Part shown: in pieces, positions 58,716 through 64,000 of the stretch
Layout: each line of letters starts with the position of its first letter
How positions within the stretch are numbered: position 1 is the first letter of the stretch
From: Rhodospirillales bacterium
GTDB taxonomy: Bacteria > Pseudomonadota > Alphaproteobacteria > Reyranellales > Reyranellaceae
Direction: 5' to 3'
Assembly (NCBI GenBank): GCA_016185145.1
Contig: JACPOB010000018.1
Coordinates: forward strand, 28,288 to 92,287
DNA length: 64,000 nucleotides
Position numbers and translations under genes: made by a program
Notes under the pieces: generated by a model
The model's database searches: none
Told to the model about the DNA's origin: nothing
The model's input: only the letters and a program-made list of their open reading frames with translations

Positions 58716-60966
58716 CCGGCGCGTCGAGCCGCACCGCGTGATTGTGATCGCCGACCGCGGCGATCGCATCCTTGAGCGCGGTCCACACCGCGGTCGCCAG
58801 CAGCAACGGCGGCTCACCCACCGCCTTGGAGCGGAAGATCGTGGCTTCGCGCGAGGGCGCATTCTCCAGCATCTTCACATTGAACACCGCAGGCACGTCG
58901 CGGCTGCCCGGAATCTTGTAGGTCGAGGGCCCGATGGTGCGCAGCCGGCCTTGCTTGTCCCACCACAGCTCCTCGCAGGTCAGCCAGCCTTGGCCCTGCA
59001 CGAAGGCGCCCTCGATCTGGCCGAGATCGATGGCGGGATTGAGCGAGGCGCCGCAATCCTGCACCAAGTCGGCGCGCAGCACGCGGCTCTCGCCGGTCAA
59101 GATGTCGATCGCCACCTCGGCCATGGCGGCACCGAAGGAGAAATAGAAGAACGGGTGGCCGCGCATCGCGACGCCGTCCCAATGGATCTTGGGCGTCTTG
59201 TAGTAGCCGGTCGACGACAGCGAGACGCGGCCCATGTAGCAGAGCTTCGCCATCTCGCCGAAGCCCATCACCTGGTTGCTGCCCGGTTTGGCGATGCGCA
59301 CGTTGCCGTCGGCGAACTCGATATCGTCTGGCGCGACGCCGAAATGCTCGGCAGCGAAGGCGACCATGCGCTGCCTGATCGTGTTGGCCGCGTCCCATGC
59401 CGCCCAGCCGTTGAGGTCCGATCCCGTCGAGGCCGCGGTCGGCGAGGTGTTGGGCACCTCGGCGGTCGAGGTGGCGCTGGGCCGGATGCGGTCGATATCG
59501 ACCTTGAAGACCTCGGCCACGACCTGCGCCACCTTGATGAACAGCCCCTGCCCCATCTCGGTGCCGCCATGGTTCAGGCGGATCGAGCCGTCGGTATAGA
59601 CGTGCACCAGCGCGCCGGCCTGATTGAGATGCGGCAGGTTGAAGGAGATGCCGAACTTCAGCGGGAACAGGCCGAGCCCGCGCTTCAGCACCGGATTGGC
59701 CTTGTTGAAGGCGTCGACCTCGGCGCGCCGGCGCTGCCATTCGCCAAGCTGCTTCACCTCGGCCCAGCAGCGCGGCAGATGGTTCTCCTCGATCTTCTGG
59801 CCGTAGGGCGTCTCGTCGCCGGCCGGGCCGTAGAAGTTGAGCGCACGGACTTCGTTGGCATCGCGACCGAGCCGGTGGGCGATGCGGTCGATCGCATCCT
59901 CCATCACCAGCACGCCTTGCGGGCCGCCGAAGCCGCGGAAGGCCGTGTTCGACTGCTTGTTGGTGCGGCAGGCATAGCCGACCGCACGGATGTGCGGGAT
60001 CCAATAGGCGTTGTCGACATGCGTCAGCGCGCGCGCCACCACGCCCGGCGTCATGTCGAGGCTGAAGCCGGCGTCGGCCGCCAGCACCGCGTCGAGCGCC
60101 AGCACGCGGCCCTCACCGTCGAAGCCCACCGTGTAGCGATAGTCGAAGCCGTGGCGCTTTCCGGTGGCGATGATGTCGATCTCGCGCGGCAGGCGCAGCT
60201 TCACCGGCTTGGCCGTACGGGCGGCGGCGAGCGCCGCGGCGGCCGCAACCCACGAGGCATTGCTCTCCTTGCCGCCGAAGCCGCCGCCCAGGCGGCGCAC
60301 CACCGTGGTGACGCGATTGTAGTCGCAGCCCAGCACCTGGGCGCAGACATGCTGGACCTCGGTCGGATGCTGGGTCGAGGAGTGCACGACGAGGTCGCCG
60401 TCCTCGCCCGGCAGGGCGAAGGCGACCTGGCCCTCGAGATAGAAATGTTCCTGCCCGCCGACGCTGAATTCGGCGGTGAGCGTGTGCGGCGCCGTCTTCA
60501 GCGCCGCGTCGGGATCGCCGCGCAGGATGGTCGACGGCGCCTGGACGTAGGCCTGCCGCGCGAGCGCCGCCTGGATATCGAGGATCGCTTCGGTGGGCTC
60601 GATGTCGGGCTTGACGCGCTCGGCGCCGGCGCGGGCCGCATCGAGGGAACACGCCACCACCATGGCCAGCGGCTGGCCGGCATGCTCGACCTTGTCCTCG
60701 GCGAACAACGGCTCTTCCTTGCCGGGGCTCGCGATGTTGTTGCGGCCGGGAATGTCGGCAGCGGCAAACACGGCGACGACGCCAGGCGAAGACATCGCCG
60801 GCGACAGGTCGAGCTTCCTGAGGCGTCCGCTGGCGATGGGGCTCAGCACCAGCGCGGCATGGAGCGTGCCGGGCGGCTCGGCGATGTCGTCGACATAGAG
60901 CGCCTGGCCGGTGACGTGCTTCAACGCACTGTCGTGGCGGTGCGCGGTGTGGATCTGGCCCTTCAT
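58660..60966 (-). CDS. xdhB: XdhB, xanthine dehydrogenase molybdopterin-binding subunit
   Basis: The protein has 768 residues, the family length. Xanthine oxidase family sequences include FAEDKVEHAGQPLAMVV, RRLGGGFGGKESNA, NTAFRGFGGPQGVLVMEDAI and GGTEMGQG, with the catalytic Glu expected near the C-terminal EIAV-type segment (AVGEPPLLLA). It oxidises purines with XdhA. The ATG overlaps the xdhA stop (ATGA). Its end overlaps the TetR gene on the other strand. Confidence 0.94.
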   Translation of the reverse strand: MKGQIHTAHRHDSALKHVTGQALYVDDIAEPPGTLHAALVLSPIASGRLRKLDLSPAMSSPGVVAVFAAADIPGRNNIASPGKEEPLFAEDKVEHAGQPLAMVVACSLDAARAGAERVKPDIEPTEAILDIQAALARQAYVQAPSTILRGDPDAALKTAPHTLTAEFSVGGQEHFYLEGQVAFALPGEDGDLVVHSSTQHPTEVQHVCAQVLGCDYNRVTTVVRRLGGGFGGKESNASWVAAAAALAAARTAKPVKLRLPREIDIIATGKRHGFDYRYTVGFDGEGRVLALDAVLAADAGFSLDMTPGVVARALTHVDNAYWIPHIRAVGYACRTNKQSNTAFRGFGGPQGVLVMEDAIDRIAHRLGRDANEVRALNFYGPAGDETPYGQKIEENHLPRCWAEVKQLGEWQRRRAEVDAFNKANPVLKRGLGLFPLKFGISFNLPHLNQAGALVHVYTDGSIRLNHGGTEMGQGLFIKVAQVVAEVFKVDIDRIRPSATSTAEVPNTSPTAASTGSDLNGWAAWDAANTIRQRMVAFAAEHFGVAPDDIEFADGNVRIAKPGSNQVMGFGEMAKLCYMGRVSLSSTGYYKTPKIHWDGVAMRGHPFFYFSFGAAMAEVAIDILTGESRVLRADLVQDCGASLNPAIDLGQIEGAFVQGQGWLTCEELWWDKQGRLRTIGPSTYKIPGSRDVPAVFNVKMLENAPSREATIFRSKAVGEPPLLLATAVWTALKDAIAAVGDHNHAVRLDAPATPERVLAAIETVRTAAR

Positions 60967-62345
60967 AGCGCCTCGACCTCCACGGCCTGGCCGGGCGAAG
61001 TGATGCGCAACTCGAGGCGTCGCAGGAGATTTTTGGCGGCCTGCAAGCGATAGGCCGCGCTGCCGCGCCAGTCGTCGATCGGCTTGAACTCTTTCTCCAC
61101 CGCGGCGATGGCGGCGGCGAAGCCGTCCGTCTCGAGCGCCGCCTCGACCGCGACTGCGCGCTTGGGCGTTGCCGCCATGCCGCCGAAGGCGATGCGCACA
61201 TCCTCGATGAGGCCGGACTTGATCCGCAATCGATAGCCGGCCGCGACGGTCGAGATGTCCTGGTCGCGACGCTTGGAGAGCTTGTCGCAGAAGAACACTT
61301 CACCCTGCCACAGCTTCGGCATCGTGATGCTTTCGATCACCTCGTCGGCCGCGAGCGCCGTCTTGCGATAGTCGAGGAAGAAATCCTCCAGCGGCAGTTC
61401 GCGCGCACCGCGTGTCGAGGTGAGCTTGAGCCTCGCTTCGAGCGCGATCAGCACCGGCGGCATGTCGCCGATCGGCGAGGCCGTGCCGATGTTGCCGCCC
61501 AAGGTGCCCATGGTACGGATCTGCCGCGAACCCAGCCGCGCGAGATAGGTTTTAAGCGCCGGGTAGTTGGCGATCAGCGCCGGCATGGCCCGCGCATAGC
61601 TTGCGCCGGCGCCGATGGTGACCTCCCTGTCCGTCTCGCTGACGGCGGCCAGTTCGGGAACGTGCGCGACATGGATGACGGCGGCCGGCGGCGTGCGCGA
61701 CCGGCTGGCCAGCAAGCCGAGATCGGTGGCGCCCGCCAGCAGCAACGCCTCGGGATGTTCGGCGCGCAAGGCCAGAAGCTCGGCAAGCGAGCGCGGCGCA
61801 TGGAACCGGTCGTCGAAACTCGCCGATCCGGCACGCGTCGGCAGCGGCGGCGCGGGCTCGACGGCGAGGCCCGCGACCTTGGTCATCGCGGCGACGATCG
61901 GCCGATAGCCGGTGCAGCGGCAGAGATTGCCCGCCAACGCGTCGTGGATGGTATCGAGGTCGGCCTTCTCGCCGCCCGCCGCGAAGGCGTAGGCCGACAT
62001 CACGAAGCCCGGCGTGCAGAAGCCGCATTGCGTGGCATCGGACTCGGCCATCGCCACCTGGACGGCGTGTGGCGCGCCGTCCGGGCCGTGCAGGCCCTCG
62101 ATGGTGCGCACGGCCTGGCCGTCGATCTGCCCCATCAGGGCGATGCAGGAATTCATGGCCTCGCGGCGGCCGTCGGCATGCCCCAGCACGACGGTGCAGG
62201 CGCCGCAATCGCCCTCGGCGCAACCCTCCTTGGTGCCCTTGAGGCCACGCTGCTCGCGCAGCCAGTCGAGCAGCGTCGTCATCGGCGAGACGCCGTCGAG
62301 CTCGACCGGCTGGTCGTTGATGACAAAACGGATGCGGTCCGCCAT
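60963..62345 (-). CDS. xdhA: XdhA, xanthine dehydrogenase iron-sulphur/FAD subunit
   Basis: The protein has 460 residues. Two [2Fe-2S] clusters are visible: plant-type GCAEGDCGACTVVL with a later Cys, and CGFCTPGF plus CRCTGYRPI. An FAD domain follows (LLLAGATDLGLLASR, TLGGNIGTASPIGDMPP). Start: the ATG of MADRIRFVIND; a TTG 12 codons upstream lies over a TATAAA -10 box (62371-62376) and is rejected. It is cotranscribed with xdhB. No xdhC is seen here. Confidence 0.94.
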   Translation of the reverse strand: MADRIRFVINDQPVELDGVSPMTTLLDWLREQRGLKGTKEGCAEGDCGACTVVLGHADGRREAMNSCIALMGQIDGQAVRTIEGLHGPDGAPHAVQVAMAESDATQCGFCTPGFVMSAYAFAAGGEKADLDTIHDALAGNLCRCTGYRPIVAAMTKVAGLAVEPAPPLPTRAGSASFDDRFHAPRSLAELLALRAEHPEALLLAGATDLGLLASRSRTPPAAVIHVAHVPELAAVSETDREVTIGAGASYARAMPALIANYPALKTYLARLGSRQIRTMGTLGGNIGTASPIGDMPPVLIALEARLKLTSTRGARELPLEDFFLDYRKTALAADEVIESITMPKLWQGEVFFCDKLSKRRDQDISTVAAGYRLRIKSGLIEDVRIAFGGMAATPKRAVAVEAALETDGFAAAIAAVEKEFKPIDDWRGSAAYRLQAAKNLLRRLELRITSPGQAVEVEAL

Positions 62346-62370
62346 GCGAATGACTGTGATCGCGGTATTC

Positions 62371-62376
62371 TTTATA
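62371..62376 (-). promoter_or_regulatory. xdhAB -10 box
   Basis: TATAAA on the minus strand lies 25 nt before the xdhA ATG, in the gap to the divergent deacetylase gene. No convincing -35 is present, so an activator may be needed. Confidence 0.4.
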
Positions 62377-62404
62377 CGCAAGCGGTTGCTCTGCTGATCG
62401 GCGC

Positions 62405-63340
62405 ATGATGCACTTCGCCTGCCACAACAAGAGCCCTCAAATGGATCCCTACCGGTTCAGCTACTCCCCCGTCGTCGAGCGACCGAAGCTCTCCTGGCCC
62501 AACGGCGCGCGCGTCGCCGTATGGGTCTGCCCCAACATCGAGCACTACGAGTACATCCCCGCCGAGGTGCGGGTGCGCAATCCCTGGCCGCGCATGCCGC
62601 ACCCCGACGTGCTGGGCTATGGCGGCCGCGACTACGGCAATCGTGTCGGCCTGTGGCGCATGTTCGAGGTCCTGGACAAGCACAATGTGCGCTGCACGGT
62701 GTCTCTGTCGATGTCGGTGATCGAGATGTATCCCGAGATCCTGGAAGCCATGGAGGCGCGGCGCTGGGAGTACATGAGCCATGGCTACTTCAACACGCGC
62801 TACCACTGGGGCTACAGCGAGCAGGAGGAGCGCGAGGTCATCGAGCACAGCAAGGCCACGCACCTCAGGCTGACCGGCCGCAGGCTGCGCGGCTGGTTCT
62901 CGCCCGCCATCTCCAACACGCTCAGCACGCCGGATCTCGTGAAGGAAGCGGGCCTGGACTACATCTGCGACTTCTATCACGACGACCAGCCGACGCCGCT
63001 CGCCACCAGGCACGGCACGCTGATGCATGTGCCCTACACCATGGATCTCAACGACGCCCTGATCCATCGCCAGCCGGTCGAGGCCGAGGAATTCGCCCAG
63101 ATGATCGTCGACCATTTCGACACGGTCTACCGCGAAGGCAGCGAGAACGGCCGCGTCATGTGTATCGCGCTGCACCCCTACATGATGGGCGCTCCGCACC
63201 GGCTGAAACATCTCGACCGGGCGCTGGGCTATATCCGCCAGCACAAGGATGCCTGGGTCTGCACCGCCGAGGAGATCTTGGATTGGTATGTCGCCAACGG
63301 GCTAAAAACCTTCCAGCAGCATCTCGGGAAGGAGGCGTGA
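62405..63340 (+). CDS. Polysaccharide deacetylase-family protein, allantoinase (PuuE)-like, copy 1
   Basis: The protein has up to 311 residues. A NodB-type fold is visible with CPNIEHYEYIP near the start, MSHGYFNTRYHWGYSEQEER and LHPYMMGAPHRLKHLDRALG near the end. The pattern matches the PuuE allantoinase-like group of polysaccharide deacetylases, which fits the neighbouring xanthine dehydrogenase genes. ATGs at 62408 and 62441 are alternative starts. It is followed by a second, related gene. Confidence 0.82.
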   Translation: MMHFACHNKSPQMDPYRFSYSPVVERPKLSWPNGARVAVWVCPNIEHYEYIPAEVRVRNPWPRMPHPDVLGYGGRDYGNRVGLWRMFEVLDKHNVRCTVSLSMSVIEMYPEILEAMEARRWEYMSHGYFNTRYHWGYSEQEEREVIEHSKATHLRLTGRRLRGWFSPAISNTLSTPDLVKEAGLDYICDFYHDDQPTPLATRHGTLMHVPYTMDLNDALIHRQPVEAEEFAQMIVDHFDTVYREGSENGRVMCIALHPYMMGAPHRLKHLDRALGYIRQHKDAWVCTAEEILDWYVANGLKTFQQHLGKEA

Positions 63341-63341
63341 C

Positions 63342-64000
63342 ATGACCGCATCCGTTCCCAAGAATCCGCCGCCGCTCAAGCCCGGGATGGACAATCCCTG
63401 GTACGACTACGTCCCCTTCCCCCTGCGCCCCAGGCTCACCTGGCCGCGCAATGCGCGCGTCGGCTGGTTCGTGCTGCTGCATCTCGAATACTGGGAGCTG
63501 ATCCCCGACGAGAGCAGCCATCGCGATCCGCGCCATGTCGGTGAGTTCGGCAGCTTCGTGCCCGACTATCGAACCTGGACGCAGCGCGAGTACGGCAACC
63601 GGGCCGGCATCTTCCGCGTGCTCGACGTGCTCGACCGCTATCAGGTGCGTGCCGGCGTGGCGGTGAATGCCCTGGCGGCCGAGCGCTATCCCTACCTCAT
63701 CGAGCAGTTCAAGAAGCGCAGGTACGAGTTCATCGCGCACGGCCATTCGGCCAACCGCATGATCACCTCGAAGATGAGCGAGGCCGAGGAAAAGGCCGAG
63801 ATCGCCGAAGCGATCGGCGCCATCGAGAAGGCTGCGGGCGTGCGGCCCAAGGGCTGGCTGGGCCAGGACTACGGCGAAAGCCAGCGCACGCCCAAGCTCC
63901 TGGCCGATGCCGGGCTGGACTACGTGCTGGACTGGCCGAACGATGACCAGCCCTACCCGATGAAGGTCGGCAAGCCATTCGTGTCGCTGCCCAACCAGCC
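63342..64000 (+). CDS. Polysaccharide deacetylase-family protein, copy 2 (partial at window end)
   Basis: The visible 219 residues show the same fold as the preceding gene: YVPFPLRPRLTWPRNARVGW, REYGNRAGIFRVLDVLDRYQ, FIAHGHSANRMITSKMSEAE and GWLGQDYGESQRTPKLLADA. The start ATG directly follows the copy 1 stop (TGAC ATG), so they are cotranscribed. The 3' end lies beyond the window. The function is likely in purine or amide breakdown, by analogy with its neighbour. Confidence 0.82.
   Translation, partial: MTASVPKNPPPLKPGMDNPWYDYVPFPLRPRLTWPRNARVGWFVLLHLEYWELIPDESSHRDPRHVGEFGSFVPDYRTWTQREYGNRAGIFRVLDVLDRYQVRAGVAVNALAAERYPYLIEQFKKRRYEFIAHGHSANRMITSKMSEAEEKAEIAEAIGAIEKAAGVRPKGWLGQDYGESQRTPKLLADAGLDYVLDWPNDDQPYPMKVGKPFVSLPNQ

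Overview
The window is high-GC, densely coded chromosomal DNA from an alphaproteobacterium. That placement rests on the KdpFABC-DE layout, a hemP-hmuRSTUV haem locus, EcfF/NrsF-type sigma and anti-sigma genes, a Cyo quinol oxidase, SrfABC-type genes, and a roughly 110-nt palindromic repeat of the kind scattered through Hyphomicrobiales-like genomes. The genus cannot be fixed from this window; a Reyranella- or Bradyrhizobium-like organism would fit. No rRNA, tRNA, CRISPR array, complete insertion sequence or prophage was seen.

Layout. (1) 1-14.0 kb is a potassium island. A minus-strand operon carries four one-helix microproteins (one is KdpF), kdpA, kdpB, kdpC, kdpD and kdpE. Next come an outer-membrane TorF-type channel and two tandem kup genes on the plus strand. 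An 11-bp-phased direct repeat (ATAGGAAT-N3-ATAGGAAT) occurs three times in the island's gaps and may be a shared regulatory box. (2) 14.0-22.3 kb is haem uptake: hemP, a TonB-dependent receptor, tonB, hmuS, hmuT, hmuU and hmuV, with a candidate Fur-type box before hemP and an unknown gene pair read divergently. (3) 22.8-27 kb holds hicAB, a small metal-buffering (bufferin-like) locus with divergent ECF promoters, an ECF sigma/NrsF pair, an orphan MerR with the mercury-binding cysteine triad, and a convergent pair of paralogous unknowns.

(4) 27.3-36.9 kb is the most unusual region: a five-gene SrfABC-like operon. It has two related one-helix membrane proteins (SrfA-like), an actin/Hsp70-fold ATPase (SrfB), a dynamin-like large GTPase (SrfC) and a membrane-anchored Sel1-repeat protein. 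(5) 36.9-47.1 kb has an AraC regulator, an RTX metalloprotease, the cyoABCD operon, a membrane-anchored trypsin-like protease and a thiolase. (6) 47.1-54.6 kb looks like one catabolic unit: a 2-oxoglutarate/Fe oxygenase, an amidohydrolase, a polyamine-type ABC importer and an XRE regulator around a perfect operator-like palindrome. (7) 54.7-64 kb has a TerB/Coq4-like fusion, an MntA-HepT toxin-antitoxin pair, an SDR protein with an altered active site, a TetR/VOC divergent pair, xdhAB, and two tandem allantoinase-type polysaccharide deacetylases, the last cut by the window end.

Working together: regions 1 and 2 are ion and iron acquisition; region 3 is metal stress and toxin-antitoxin; region 4 may be an inner-membrane nucleotide-driven machine of unknown role; regions 6 and 7 point to nitrogen-compound and purine breakdown. 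Start codons were often reset inward from the longest open frame using Shine-Dalgarno sites, overlap with the upstream stop codon, or alignment to a paralogue.
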